Of a DNA stretch of 64,000 bases, positions 55,873 through 64,000 are shown piece after piece. Position 1 is the first letter of the stretch; every line of letters begins with the position of its first letter. The translations under genes were made by a program, and so were the position numbers. Location: assembly GCF_018138715.1 (NCBI RefSeq), contig NZ_JAGSHX010000006.1:7254001-7318000 (forward strand), written 5' to 3'. The stretch is from Streptomyces asiaticus (lineage in GTDB: Bacteria; Actinomycetota; Actinomycetes; Streptomycetales; Streptomycetaceae). A model generated the notes under the pieces. That model ran no database searches. It had not been told where the DNA came from and saw only the letters and a program-made list of their open reading frames with translations.

Positions 55873-56083
55873 TGCGCTTTTCGGACCGCATTCTTCGTAT
55901 GAGTCCTACGAGCCCGACCGGAGCAATGACTGTAATGATCTCCGCAGCACCGCTTGGCCGTTCTAGGCTCTTCGGTACCGCAGTATCGCGGCACGGGGGA
56001 TCGGGGGCCGCAGATGGACCGGGAGCGCAGCGGTACTTGAGCGCCGATCCCAGCCGGGGGCGGCGCCGGGCAAGGAGGGCCGC

Positions 56084-57595
56084 ATGACCGTACGGCGCGT
56101 AATGGGAATCGAGACGGAGTACGGGATCTCCGTTCCGGGGCACCCGAACGCCAATGCCATGCTCACCTCATCCCAGATCGTCAACGCCTACGCGGCGGCG
56201 ATGCACCGGGCGCGCCGCGCCCGCTGGGACTTCGAGGAGGAGAACCCGCTGCGGGACGCCCGCGGATTCGACCTCGCGCGCGAGTCCGCCGACGCCAGTC
56301 AGCTCACGGACGAGGACATCGGCCTGGCCAATGTCATCCTCACCAATGGCGCTCGGCTCTATGTGGACCACGCCCACCCCGAGTACTCCGCCCCCGAGGT
56401 CACCAACCCCCGGGACGCGGTGCTCTGGGACAAGGCCGGCGAGCGCATCATGGCCGAGGCCGCGCTGCGCGCCGCCGAGCTGCCCGGCGGCCAGACCATC
56501 CACCTCTACAAGAACAACACCGACAACAAGGGCGCCTCCTACGGCACGCATGAGAACTACCTGATGAAGCGGGAGACCGCCTTCTCGGACATCGTGCGCC
56601 ACCTGACGCCCTTCTTCGTCTCCCGCCAGGTCGTCACGGGCGCGGGCCGCGTCGGCGTCGGCCAGGACGGCCATGAGCACGGCTTCCAGATCAGCCAGCG
56701 GGCGGACTACTTCGAGGTCGAGGTCGGCCTGGAGACCACGCTCAAGCGCCCGATCATCAACACCCGCGACGAACCGCACGCCGACGCCGAGAAGTACCGC
56801 CGACTCCACGTGATCATCGGCGACGCCAACCTCTCCGAGCTGTCGACGTACCTCAAGCTGGGCACCACCGCCCTGGTGCTGTCGATGATCGAGGACGGCT
56901 TTATCGCCGTGGACCTCGCGGTGGACCAGCCGGTGCGCACCCTGCACCAGGTCTCGCACGACCCGACGCTGCGCCGTCTCGTCACGCTGCGCAGCGGCCG
57001 TACGCTCACCGCGGTGCAGCTCCAGATGGAGTACTTCGAGCTGGCCCGGAAATACGTCGAGGACCGCTACGGGGCGGACGCCGACGAGCAGACCCGGGAC
57101 GTCCTGGCCCGCTGGGAGGACGTGCTGAACCGGCTCGAGCGCGACCCCATGAGCCTGTCCGGCGAGCTGGACTGGATCGCCAAGCGGGAGCTGCTCGAGG
57201 GCTACCGCCGCCGCGACGCCCTGGAGTGGGACGCGGCCCGGCTCCATCTGGTGGACCTCCAGTACGCCGACGTACGCCCGGACAAGGGCCTGTACAACCG
57301 GCTGGTGGCCCGCGGCAAGATGAAGCGGCTGCTGGACGACCAGGACATCGCACGCGCCCAGAACAAGCCCCCGGAGGACACCCGCGCCTACTTCCGCGGC
57401 CGCTGCCTCGAGCAGTACGCGGACGACGTGGCCGCGGCCTCCTGGGACTCGGTGATCTTCGACTTGCCGGGCCGTGACTCTCTGCAACGGGTTCCCACCC
57501 TGGAGCCGCTGCGCGGCACCCGCAACCACGTCAAGGAGTTGCTGGACCGCTGCCGCACGGCCGAGGACCTGGTCCGGGTGCTGTCCGGAGGCTGA
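56084..57595 (+). CDS. dop: Pup deamidase/depupylase Dop
   Basis: Dop converts the C-terminal Gln of Pup to Glu and removes Pup from substrates. The 503-aa carboxylate-amine ligase-fold protein has [10 protein letters not shown] (acidic metal/ATP site), the Dop-type loop after it ([20 protein letters not shown]), [30 protein letters not shown] and [20 protein letters not shown]. The insertion following ETEYGIS distinguishes it from PafA. The ATG at 56084 follows AAGGAGG. Pup lies 135 bp downstream. Confidence 0.96.
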   Translation: MTVRRVMGIETEYGISVPGHPNANAMLTSSQIVNAYAAAMHRARRARWDFEEENPLRDARGFDLARESADASQLTDEDIGLANVILTNGARLYVDHAHPEYSAPEVTNPRDAVLWDKAGERIMAEAALRAAELPGGQTIHLYKNNTDNKGASYGTHENYLMKRETAFSDIVRHLTPFFVSRQVVTGAGRVGVGQDGHEHGFQISQRADYFEVEVGLETTLKRPIINTRDEPHADAEKYRRLHVIIGDANLSELSTYLKLGTTALVLSMIEDGFIAVDLAVDQPVRTLHQVSHDPTLRRLVTLRSGRTLTAVQLQMEYFELARKYVEDRYGADADEQTRDVLARWEDVLNRLERDPMSLSGELDWIAKRELLEGYRRRDALEWDAARLHLVDLQYADVRPDKGLYNRLVARGKMKRLLDDQDIARAQNKPPEDTRAYFRGRCLEQYADDVAAASWDSVIFDLPGRDSLQRVPTLEPLRGTRNHVKELLDRCRTAEDLVRVLSGG

Positions 57596-57730
57596 AATGC
57601 CCTTGGGCCGGGAATCATCGAGGTGGCCTCCGTGCGTTGTAGCGAGTGGGAGGCCGATGTCGGACCCTGCTTGTAGGGTCTGATCTTGAGACCGATCGAA
57701 TCAGCGGGCGAACCGAGCGGGGTGAGGGTA

Positions 57731-57949
57731 ATGGCGACCAAGGACACCGGCGGCGGTCAGCAGAAGGCGTCGCGCTCGACCGAAGAGGTCGAGGAGCAGA
57801 CGCAGGACGCACAGGCCGCGGACGACCTCAAGGAGCGGCAGGAGAAGCTCTCGGACGACGTCGACTCCGTGCTGGACGAGATCGACGACGTGCTCGAGGA
57901 GAACGCGGAGGACTTCGTGCGGTCTTTCGTCCAGAAGGGCGGGCAGTAA
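57731..57949 (+). CDS. pup: Prokaryotic ubiquitin-like protein Pup
   Basis: The 72-aa, very acidic protein is disordered at its N-terminus and has a helix-forming part ([20 protein letters not shown] then [15 protein letters not shown]) that docks on the Mpa coiled coil. The C-terminus is Gly-Gly-Gln (GGQ), so Dop must deamidate it before ligation. The ATG at 57731 follows GGTGAGG. A TAGGGT box at 57674-57679 may be its -10. A strong hairpin lies between pup and prcB. Confidence 0.97.
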   Translation: MATKDTGGGQQKASRSTEEVEEQTQDAQAADDLKERQEKLSDDVDSVLDEIDDVLEENAEDFVRSFVQKGGQ

Positions 57950-57961
57950 GGCGCGTCTTCT

Positions 57962-57996
57962 CCGTCCTGCGTCCCCGCGGTGGGGACGCAGGACGG
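57962..57996 (+). terminator. Perfect 15-bp hairpin between pup and prcB
   Basis: CCGTCCTGCGTCCCC (57962-57976) pairs with GGGGACGCAGGACGG (57982-57996), five-base loop, 12 bp after the pup stop. Full or partial termination here would make more pup than prcBA mRNA. TATGGT at 58017-58022 is a possible -10 for a separate prcB promoter. Confidence 0.85.
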
Positions 57997-58058
57997 ATGA
58001 CTTCCATGGCCAGGGGTATGGTCCGTGCATCATTTCAAGATCTGGTGGAAGGAAACGT

Positions 58059-58904
58059 GTGGAAGCCAACACTCGTAGCACAGGGCGTCTGCCGGCTGCC
58101 TTCCTGACGCCCGGCTCCTCGTCGTTCATGGACTTCCTGGGCGAGCACTCGCCCGAGCTGCTTCCGGGGAACCGTCCGCTGCCCCCGGTGCAGGGCGCCA
58201 TCGAGGCCCCCCACGGCACCACCATCGTGGCGGTGACCTTCGCCGGCGGTGTGGTGCTCGCCGGTGACCGCCGCGCCACCATGGGCAATGTCATCGCGCA
58301 GCGTGACATCGAGAAGGTCTTCCCCGCCGATGAGTTCTCGGCGGTCGGGATCGCGGGGACCGCCGGTATCGCGGTGGAGATGGTCAAGCTCTTCCAGCTG
58401 GAGCTGGAGCACTTCGAGAAGGTCGAGGGCACCGTGCTCTCGCTCGAGGGCAAGGCGAACAGGCTGTCGACCATGATCCGCGGCAACCTCGGCATGGCGA
58501 TGCAGGGCCTCGCCGTGGTCCCGCTCTTCGCGGGGTGGGACGTCGACCGGGGGAAGGGACGCATCTTCTCCTACGACGTGACCGGGGGGCGTTCGGAGGA
58601 GCGCGGCTTCGCCGCCACCGGCTCGGGCTCGATGTTCGCCCGGGGCGCGCTCAAGAAGCTCTATCGCGAGGATTCGACCGAGGAGCAGGCCGCCACGGCC
58701 GTGCTCCAGGCGCTCTATGACGCCGCCGACGACGATTCGGCCACCGGAGGGCCGGATCTCGCCCGCCGCATTTATCCGATCATCACCTCCCTTACCGAGG
58801 ACGGTTTCAAGAGGTTCGGCGAGGACGAGGTGTCCGAACTCGCCCGCGCCATCCATGAACGGCGCCTCGAAGAGCCGGACGGCCCCCGCGCCGCCCTGCT
58901 CTGA
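58059..58904 (+). CDS. prcB: 20S proteasome beta subunit
   Basis: The catalytic Ntn-hydrolase subunit, 281 aa. A propeptide of 53 residues ends HG, and the mature chain starts at Thr54 ([20 protein letters not shown]), the nucleophile. Lys and Asp of the active site lie in the same N-terminal strands (GDRRAT, then the expected basic residue around EKVFPADEF). The length is normal. The GTG at 58059 follows GGAAGGAAA. prcA starts 54 bp later, so both are cotranscribed for the alpha7-beta7-beta7-alpha7 barrel. Confidence 0.97.
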   Translation: MEANTRSTGRLPAAFLTPGSSSFMDFLGEHSPELLPGNRPLPPVQGAIEAPHGTTIVAVTFAGGVVLAGDRRATMGNVIAQRDIEKVFPADEFSAVGIAGTAGIAVEMVKLFQLELEHFEKVEGTVLSLEGKANRLSTMIRGNLGMAMQGLAVVPLFAGWDVDRGKGRIFSYDVTGGRSEERGFAATGSGSMFARGALKKLYREDSTEEQAATAVLQALYDAADDDSATGGPDLARRIYPIITSLTEDGFKRFGEDEVSELARAIHERRLEEPDGPRAALL

Positions 58905-58958
58905 TCAGGACGGTCCAACCGGAATGCATTCGCCGATGACAGAAGGGACGGACAGCCG

Positions 58959-59726
58959 GTGACGACGCCGTTCTATGTTTCTCCTCAGCAGGCTATGGCC
59001 GACCGCGCGGAATACGCCCGTAAGGGCATCGCGCGCGGCCGCAGCGTGGTCGTGCTTCAGTACGCCGACGGCATCGTCTTCGTTGCGGAGAACCCGTCCC
59101 GTGCGCTGCACAAGGTCAGTGAGATCTATGACCGGATCGCCTTCGCGGCGGTCGGTAAGTACAACGAATTCGAGAATCTGCGCATCGGCGGTGTCCGTTA
59201 CGCCGATCTGCGTGGCTATACCTATGACCGCGAGGATGTCACGGCCCGCGGGCTGGCGAATGTCTACGCCCAGACCCTGGGCACGATCTTCTCCAGCGCC
59301 GCCGAGAAGCCGTACGAGGTCGAGCTGATCGTCGCCGAGGTCGGGGAGGGCCCCGAGGACGACCAGATCTACCGGCTCCCGCACGACGGCTCCATCGTGG
59401 ACGAGCACGGCTCGGTCGCCGTCGGTGGCAACGCCGACCAGATCAGCAGCTACCTCGACCAGCGCCACCGGGACGGCATGACCCTTGCCGAGGCCCTCAA
59501 GCTGGCCGTCGACTCGCTCTCCCGTGACAACAACGGCGGGGAGCGCAGCCTCACCGCCGAGCAGCTCGAGGTCGCGGTCCTGGACCGCACCCGCCCCCAG
59601 AAGCGCAAGTTCAAGCGCGTCCTGGGCGGCCAGCTCTCCCGGCTCCTGGAGCCCGGAGAGGGCGGGGCCGACGCGGAGGCGTCGGCCGAGTCCCCGGAGG
59701 AGTCCTCCTCGGAGTCCGAGGACTGA
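58959..59726 (+). CDS. prcA: 20S proteasome alpha subunit
   Basis: The 255-aa subunit forms the outer gated rings. The N-terminus [20 protein letters not shown] is the gate and alpha helix H0 region of actinobacterial PrcA; then [20 protein letters not shown] and the conserved [20 protein letters not shown]. The last 30 residues are Glu/Ser-rich. The GTG at 58959 follows AGAAGGGA. A strong bidirectional hairpin follows, ending the pup-prcBA unit. Confidence 0.97.
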   Translation: MTTPFYVSPQQAMADRAEYARKGIARGRSVVVLQYADGIVFVAENPSRALHKVSEIYDRIAFAAVGKYNEFENLRIGGVRYADLRGYTYDREDVTARGLANVYAQTLGTIFSSAAEKPYEVELIVAEVGEGPEDDQIYRLPHDGSIVDEHGSVAVGGNADQISSYLDQRHRDGMTLAEALKLAVDSLSRDNNGGERSLTAEQLEVAVLDRTRPQKRKFKRVLGGQLSRLLEPGEGGADAEASAESPEESSSESED

Positions 59727-59751
59727 CCCGCCCGCCACCGTTTTATCTCTC

Positions 59752-59789
59752 CGCCACCGCCGCCCCGGCCCACCGGGGCGGCGGTGGCG
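59752..59789. terminator. Perfect 17-bp bidirectional terminator between prcA and the LacI gene
   Basis: CGCCACCGCCGCCCCGG (59752-59768) pairs with CCGGGGCGGCGGTGGCG (59773-59789) around a 4-base loop. Convergent genes lie on both sides. Confidence 0.9.
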
Positions 59790-59808
59790 TCATGGGGCCG
59801 GGCCCGGG

Positions 59809-61008
59809 TCAGGACCGTGGGGGAGCGGCCGTGGAGCCTCGGGGGATCAGGTCGACGGGGAGCACGGTGTCCTGGGGTGTCTCGCCGTCCAGGAGTGTCA
59901 TCAGGGCCCGCATACCTGCCGCGCCCACCGCCTCCGCCGGGAGCCGGACCGTGGTCAGCTCCGGCTCCACCGCCGTGGCCAGGGCCAGATCGTCGAAGCC
60001 GGTCACCGAGATGTCGTCCGGGACCCGCAGGCCCAGCCGCCGGGCCGCCTTGCAGGCGCCCGCGGCCAGGATGTCGTCGTCGCAGACGAGCGCGGTCGGC
60101 CGGGGCCCGGGGCGGGCCAGAACGCGCTCGGCGGCCCGGCGGCCCTCCTCGACGCTCAGCTCCGCCGGTTCGGCGCTCAGCTCGGCGCCCGGCACCCCGT
60201 CCACCGCCTCCGCCAGCGCCCGGGCGCGGACCCGGAAGGTCCAGGAGTCCACCGCCGCCGCGAGCTGGGCCACCCGGCGGTGGCCGAGCCCCAGCAGATG
60301 TCCGGCCACCTGCCGCGCCCCGTCCGCGATGTCGAGGTTGACCGTGGCCGCCGCGGCCGCGTCGTCCGGGTCGCTGTCGAGCATCACCAGCGGCAGTCCG
60401 CCGCCGCGCACCGCGACCAGCGCGTCGGCCGCCATGGAGGAGGCGATCACCCCGTCCAGCGAGGCGCGCGCCGAGTCGAACGGATCCCGGGCCGGGCCCA
60501 CGCCCTCGGGGGACGGATAGAGCACCACACCGAAGCCGTGGTCGGCGGCGACCCGCGCGGCGCCGGTGTAGACGCGGGCGAAGAACTCGGTCGTGAGGGC
60601 GGGCACCACCAGCAGCACGGTCCTGGTGCGGCCCAGACGGAGGCTGCGGGCCGCGAGATTGGGGCGGTAGCCGAGATCCCGCGCGGCGGCGCGCACGGTC
60701 TCCGCGGTGCGCTCGGAGACCCGTCCGGGCCACTTCTCCCCGAGCACCAGGGAGACGGTCGCCTGGGACACGCCCGCCGCGCGCGCCACATCCCGGCTCG
60801 TCGCCCGTCCGGTCGCCGGGCGTCCCGCGCCCGCCCCGCCGCCCGGGGCCGTTCCGCCGCCGCCCGGGGCCGTTCCGCCGCTGCCCGGAGCCGTCCCGCC
60901 TCCGCCCGGGCCCCCGCGCCGCGCGGACTCACCCGTCCGGCCGGTTCCCCGGGAACCTCTCCCGGCGGCCCCGTCCGCCGCATGGGCGCGGTCCGCGCTC
61001 GCCACCAT
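59809..61008 (-). CDS. LacI-family transcriptional regulator
   Basis: The 399-aa regulator has an HTH at about 69-90 (SRDVARAAGVSQATVSLVLG, then the hinge helix ERTAETVRAAARDLGYRPN) and a periplasmic-binding-like effector domain (TRTVLLVVPALTTEFFARVY, ALVCDDDILAAGACKAARRL, ISVTGFDDLALA). The HTH is preceded by about 65 Gly/Ala/Arg-rich residues with GGGTAPG repeats, an unusual extension. The ATG at 61008 has GGAGCGGAGGCG upstream; a later start is possible. A 20-bp palindrome lies in the spacer shared with the divergent MFS gene, its likely target. Confidence 0.88.
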   Translation of the reverse strand: MVASADRAHAADGAAGRGSRGTGRTGESARRGGPGGGGTAPGSGGTAPGGGGTAPGGGAGAGRPATGRATSRDVARAAGVSQATVSLVLGEKWPGRVSERTAETVRAAARDLGYRPNLAARSLRLGRTRTVLLVVPALTTEFFARVYTGAARVAADHGFGVVLYPSPEGVGPARDPFDSARASLDGVIASSMAADALVAVRGGGLPLVMLDSDPDDAAAAATVNLDIADGARQVAGHLLGLGHRRVAQLAAAVDSWTFRVRARALAEAVDGVPGAELSAEPAELSVEEGRRAAERVLARPGPRPTALVCDDDILAAGACKAARRLGLRVPDDISVTGFDDLALATAVEPELTTVRLPAEAVGAAGMRALMTLLDGETPQDTVLPVDLIPRGSTAAPPRS

Positions 61009-61090
61009 CGCCTCCGCTCCCCTCGGTCGCCGTACGGCCGACCGCAGGCTTCATTTCCGGTCCGCGAGTGGACCCGCGGTGGCGGCCATG

Positions 61091-61125
61091 GTACGTATGA
61101 CGCTGGACGTTATACGTACAACGTC
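61091..61125. promoter_or_regulatory. LacI-type operator candidate between regulator and MFS gene
   Basis: GACGTTATACGTACAACGTC at 61106-61125 is self-complementary in 9 of 10 pairs. GTACGTAT (61091-61098) and ATACGTAC (61112-61119) form a second, overlapping inverted repeat. The central CG suits LacI-family binding. TTATAC in the site may be part of a promoter. Confidence 0.65.
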
Positions 61126-61204
61126 ATCCACGACCCGCGACGCGCTCGCGACAACGCACCGGAATCCACTGGAATCCACCGGAACCCGCAGGAAGGGGCA
61201 GGCA

Positions 61205-62488
61205 ATGGCGGCTGGCTACGGGGAACTGCTGCGCACCCCACACGCGGCACGGCTGCTCACCGGCACGCTGCTGGGACGGCTTCCGAACGCCACCGCCGCC
61301 CTCGCCGTGCTGCTCTTCGCCCGCGCCGAGGGCGGCAGCTACGCCCTCGCCGGGGCGCTGTCGGCCGTCTACGGCGCGGCCAACGCGGTGGGCCAGCCGC
61401 TGCTGGGCCGGGCCGTGGACCGCCTCGGCCAGCCCCGGGTGATGCTCCCCGCCGCCGTGGTCTCGGCGCTCGGGATGGTCCTGTTCGCCGTCGTCGGACT
61501 CGAGCCGCTGCCCGCGGCGTACGCGGCGATGCTGATCGCCGGGCTGTTCACCCCGCCGCTGGAGGGCGGGCTGCGGGCGCTGTGGCCCACCGTGCTGCGG
61601 CGCGAGGACCAGGTGCACGCGGCGTACGCGCTGGACGCCGTGGCCCAGGAGGTGATGTTCGCGGTCGGCCCGCTGCTGGTCACCCTGTCCGTGGCCGTGT
61701 GGTCAGAGGCGGCCGCGCTGCTGGTCATCAACGCCGTCGGGGTCGCGGGCGCGCTCTCCGTCGTGGTCTCGCGGCCCTCGCGGCAGTGGCGCTCCGCGCC
61801 GCGCGAGGCGCACTGGCTGGGCGCGCTGCGCTCGCCCGGGCTGCTGGTGCTGCTCGGCTCGTTCTTCTTCATCGGGCTCGCCCTCGGCGCGATCGCGGTG
61901 GCCGCGGTGGCGTACGCCGACGAGCACGGCGGCGGCGTGGTCTCCAGCGCGCTGCTCTCCGCCCTCGGCGTGGGCGCGCTGGTCGGCGGCGTCGTCTACG
62001 GCGGCCGCACCTGGCCCGGCGCGCCCGAGCGGCGGCTGCGGCTGCTCGTGGCCGCACTGGCGCTGGGCTATCTGCCGCTGATGCTGGTGCCGGGCGTCGC
62101 CGCGATGACCGTCCTCGCCGGGCTGGCGGGTGTGTTCCTCGCCCCGGCACTGGCCTGCGCCTTCGTCGTCGTGGACCGCCACGCGCCGTCCGGCACGGTC
62201 ACCGAGGCGTTCTCCTGGCTGGTGACCACCTTCGTGGTGGGCAACGCGGTCGGCACCGCCGTGGCCGGGCCCGCCGTCCAGTTCGGCGGGGTGGCCCCCG
62301 GATTCGCGGTGCCCGCGGCCGGTGGCGCGGCCGCGCTGGCGGTGCTGCTGGCCGCCCAGCGGTTCCTCCTGGACGGGCCGCGGCCCGTCGTTCGGCCGGC
62401 CGCGTACCGGACACCGGATGAACCTCGCGCGGAAAATGATCGCAACCATGCCGCCGAACCCGGTTTCAGAGCACGCCATCAGGCGTAA
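61205..62488 (+). CDS. MFS transporter (probable exporter)
   Basis: This 427-aa protein has about twelve membrane helices. The N-terminal half (GELLRTPHAARLLTGTLLGR, then PLLGRAVDRLGQPRV, motif A-like, between helices 2 and 3) and helix-rich C-terminal half fit the major facilitator superfamily, efflux type. The ATG at 61205 follows GCAGGAAGGGG. The C-terminal 25 residues are polar. The substrate is unknown. It is divergent from the LacI regulator, which probably controls it; the pair sits between prcA and pafA without an obvious link to pupylation. Confidence 0.9.
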   Translation: MAAGYGELLRTPHAARLLTGTLLGRLPNATAALAVLLFARAEGGSYALAGALSAVYGAANAVGQPLLGRAVDRLGQPRVMLPAAVVSALGMVLFAVVGLEPLPAAYAAMLIAGLFTPPLEGGLRALWPTVLRREDQVHAAYALDAVAQEVMFAVGPLLVTLSVAVWSEAAALLVINAVGVAGALSVVVSRPSRQWRSAPREAHWLGALRSPGLLVLLGSFFFIGLALGAIAVAAVAYADEHGGGVVSSALLSALGVGALVGGVVYGGRTWPGAPERRLRLLVAALALGYLPLMLVPGVAAMTVLAGLAGVFLAPALACAFVVVDRHAPSGTVTEAFSWLVTTFVVGNAVGTAVAGPAVQFGGVAPGFAVPAAGGAAALAVLLAAQRFLLDGPRPVVRPAAYRTPDEPRAENDRNHAAEPGFRARHQA

Positions 62489-62491
62489 TGT
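62463..62491 (+). promoter_or_regulatory. pafA: Candidate leaderless pafA promoter (GTTTCA, 17 bp, TAATGT)
   Basis: TAATGT at 62486-62491 ends six bases before the pafA ATG, and GTTTCA at 62463-62468 is 17 bp upstream of it. There is no Shine-Dalgarno sequence. The promoter overlaps the end of the MFS coding sequence. Confidence 0.5.
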
Positions 62492-62497
62492 TCAGGC

Positions 62498-63859
62498 ATG
62501 GACCGCCGCATTTTCGGGCTGGAGAACGAGTACGGCGTCACGTGCACATTCAGGGGACAGCGCCGGTTGTCTCCTGACGAAGTGGCGCGGTACCTCTTCC
62601 GCCGTGTCGTCTCCTGGGGCCGCAGCAGCAATGTCTTCCTGCGCAACGGCGCCCGCCTCTATCTCGACGTGGGCTCGCACCCGGAATACGCGACACCCGA
62701 GTGTGACAACGTGACCGAGCTGGTCACCCACGACAAAGCGGGCGAGCGCATTCTCGAAGGTCTGCTCGTGGACGCGGAGCGTCGCCTGCACGAGGAGGGA
62801 ATCGCGGGCGACGTCTATCTCTTCAAGAACAACACCGACTCCGCGGGCAACTCCTACGGCTGCCACGAGAACTATCTGGTGGCACGGCACGGGGAGTTCT
62901 CCCGGCTCGCCGACATTCTCATCCCGTTCCTGGTGACGCGACAGCTCCTGTGCGGCGCGGGCAAGGTCCTCCAGACCCCCCGCGGCGCGGTCTACTGCGT
63001 CAGCCAGCGCGCCGAGCACATCTGGGAGGGCGTCAGCTCCGCCACGACCCGCTCCCGGCCGATCATCAACACCCGCGACGAACCCCACGCCGACGCCGAG
63101 CGCTACCGCCGGCTGCATGTCATCGTGGGCGACTCCAACATGTCCGAGACCACCATGCTGCTCAAGGTCGGCGCCACCGACCTGGTGCTCCGCATGATCG
63201 AGGCGGGCACGGTGATGCGCGACCTGACCCTGGAGAACCCCATCCGGGCGATCCGCGAGGTCAGCCACGACATCACCGGGCAGCGCAAGGTGCGGCTCGC
63301 CAGCGGGCGCGAGGCGTCCGCCCTGGAGGTGCAGCAGGAGTACTACGAGAAGGCCGTCGACTTCTGCGAGCGCCGGGGCATCCGCACCGGCATGGTCGAG
63401 CGCGTCCTCGAGCTGTGGGGCCGCACCCTCGACGCGATCCGCACCGAGGAGCTGGACCGGATCGGCACCGAAATCGACTGGGTGATGAAGTACCAGCTCA
63501 TCGAGCAGTACCGGGCGAAGAACAACATCACCATGTCGCATCCCCGCATCGCCCAGATAGACCTCGCCTACCACGACATCCACCGCCGCCGTGGCCTCTA
63601 CTACCTGCTGGAGAGGCGCGGCCAGGCGGCCCGGGTCTGCAACGACTTGAAAATCTTCGAGGGCAAGTCGGTGCCACCGCAGACCACCCGCGCCCGGCTG
63701 CGCGGCGACTTCATCCGCCGGGCCCAGGAGCAGCGCCGCGACTTCACCGTCGACTGGGTGCATCTGAAGCTCAACGACCAGGCGCAGCGCACCGTGCTGT
63801 GCAAGGACCCCTTCCGCTCGGTCGACGACCGGGTGGAGAAGCTGATCGCCGGTATGTGA
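62498..63859 (+). CDS. pafA: Pup--protein ligase PafA
   Basis: The ligase phosphorylates the Pup C-terminal glutamate and attaches it to substrate lysines. The 453-aa protein is a Dop paralogue without the Dop loop: [20 protein letters not shown] (Glu and Asn/Glu metal site), [20 protein letters not shown] (catalytic Asp in LYLDVG), [20 protein letters not shown] and [20 protein letters not shown]. Length and C-terminus ([20 protein letters not shown]) are typical. The ATG at 62498 has no ribosome site; a -10-like TAATGT six bases upstream indicates a leaderless mRNA. Confidence 0.97.
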   Translation: MDRRIFGLENEYGVTCTFRGQRRLSPDEVARYLFRRVVSWGRSSNVFLRNGARLYLDVGSHPEYATPECDNVTELVTHDKAGERILEGLLVDAERRLHEEGIAGDVYLFKNNTDSAGNSYGCHENYLVARHGEFSRLADILIPFLVTRQLLCGAGKVLQTPRGAVYCVSQRAEHIWEGVSSATTRSRPIINTRDEPHADAERYRRLHVIVGDSNMSETTMLLKVGATDLVLRMIEAGTVMRDLTLENPIRAIREVSHDITGQRKVRLASGREASALEVQQEYYEKAVDFCERRGIRTGMVERVLELWGRTLDAIRTEELDRIGTEIDWVMKYQLIEQYRAKNNITMSHPRIAQIDLAYHDIHRRRGLYYLLERRGQAARVCNDLKIFEGKSVPPQTTRARLRGDFIRRAQEQRRDFTVDWVHLKLNDQAQRTVLCKDPFRSVDDRVEKLIAGM

Positions 63860-63881
63860 CCGGCGTACGGCTTACCTTCCC

Positions 63882-63916
63882 CTCGGGCCCCGTGCGTTCT
63901 CCGGACGGGGCCCGAG
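63882..63916 (+). terminator. Hairpin after pafA
   Basis: CTCGGGCCCCGT (63882-63893) pairs perfectly with ACGGGGCCCGAG (63905-63916), 23 bp after the pafA stop. TAGAGT at 63925-63930 is a candidate -10 for the next gene. Confidence 0.85.
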
Positions 63917-63972
63917 TCACGTCGTAGAGTGGCGCGCACTGGCCATCTCAAGATCTACCTAACGAGGACTCC

Positions 63973-64000
63973 GTGCGTCGACGCTCCGTACTCCTTGCCG
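63973..64000 (+). CDS. Start of a probable secreted protein (runs off the window)
   Basis: The GTG at 63973 follows ACGAGGAC and gives VRRRSVLLA before the window ends, the start of a signal peptide. In related genomes pafA is followed by FKBP-type peptidyl-prolyl isomerase genes, one of them a lipoprotein, so that is the best guess from position only. The nine visible residues cannot prove it. Confidence 0.45.

Overview
The window is high-GC (about 70 % or more) actinobacterial chromosome. Gene content and order point to a Streptomyces: a long chaplin with a LAXTG-type sorting signal, mycothiol cysteine ligase (mshC), a ParJ-like PAC2 protein, a gyl-type glycerol operon under an IclR regulator, and the full Pup-proteasome locus (mpa/arc, dop, pup, prcB, prcA, pafA). 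From memory the order resembles the S. coelicolor SCO1640-SCO1675 neighbourhood. No phage, transposase, integrase or CRISPR sequence was seen.

Layout. 0-3.6 kb: the end of an SDR gene, a divergent XRE/MmyB-type regulator, a repeat-filled spacer, and a tightly overlapping three-gene unit (52-aa ORF, ECF sigma factor, unknown 265-aa protein). 3.6-8.3 kb: kdpFABC on the minus strand, preceded by an extra 27-aa membrane peptide. 8.5 kb: tRNA-Leu(GAG). 8.9-12.6 kb: M20 peptidase, long chaplin with a collagen-like Asn-Pro-Gly region, DUF5703 protein, acidic protein. 12.8-16.6 kb: a RecD2-like protein whose Walker A motif is lost, with an upstream aldo/keto reductase. 16.7-25.2 kb: F420-type oxidoreductase, ferritin-like protein, CorA, and a conserved set (histidine phosphatase, DUF3090, SCO1664-like kinase-fold protein, mshC), then parJ.

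25.3-34.4 kb: a seven-gene sugar operon that reads as non-phosphorylative L-fucose catabolism (uptake ABC transporter, aldose dehydrogenase, lactonase, fuconate dehydratase, ketodeoxyfuconate dehydrogenase). A convergent FCD-type GntR regulator follows it, and related 11-bp sites lie before the operon and before the regulator. This block sits between parJ and the glycerol operon and looks like an accessory insertion. 34.5-40.4 kb: a secreted protein, then glpD-glpK-glpF-gylR on the minus strand, with two near-identical 17-bp candidate GylR sites. 40.6-44.9 kb: metH and a HAD phosphatase. 45.3-48.5 kb: two paralogous family-5 peptide-binding lipoproteins without permeases. 48.6-53.5 kb: an orphan NarL-type response regulator, a stand-alone Fe-S RecB-type nuclease, a site-2 protease with CBS domains, trmI and a membrane-anchored unknown.

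53.5-64 kb: the proteasome locus. A ferredoxin diverges from mpa; then come dop, pup, prcB and prcA. Pup is separated from prcB by a strong hairpin. A LacI regulator and an MFS exporter, sharing a 20-bp palindrome between them, are inserted before pafA. The last bases begin a probable secreted protein. Rho-independent-type hairpins close most transcription units. Unusual items are the pseudo-helicase, the sigma-factor triplet, the kdp leader peptide, the shared operator sets, and several local repeat clusters.
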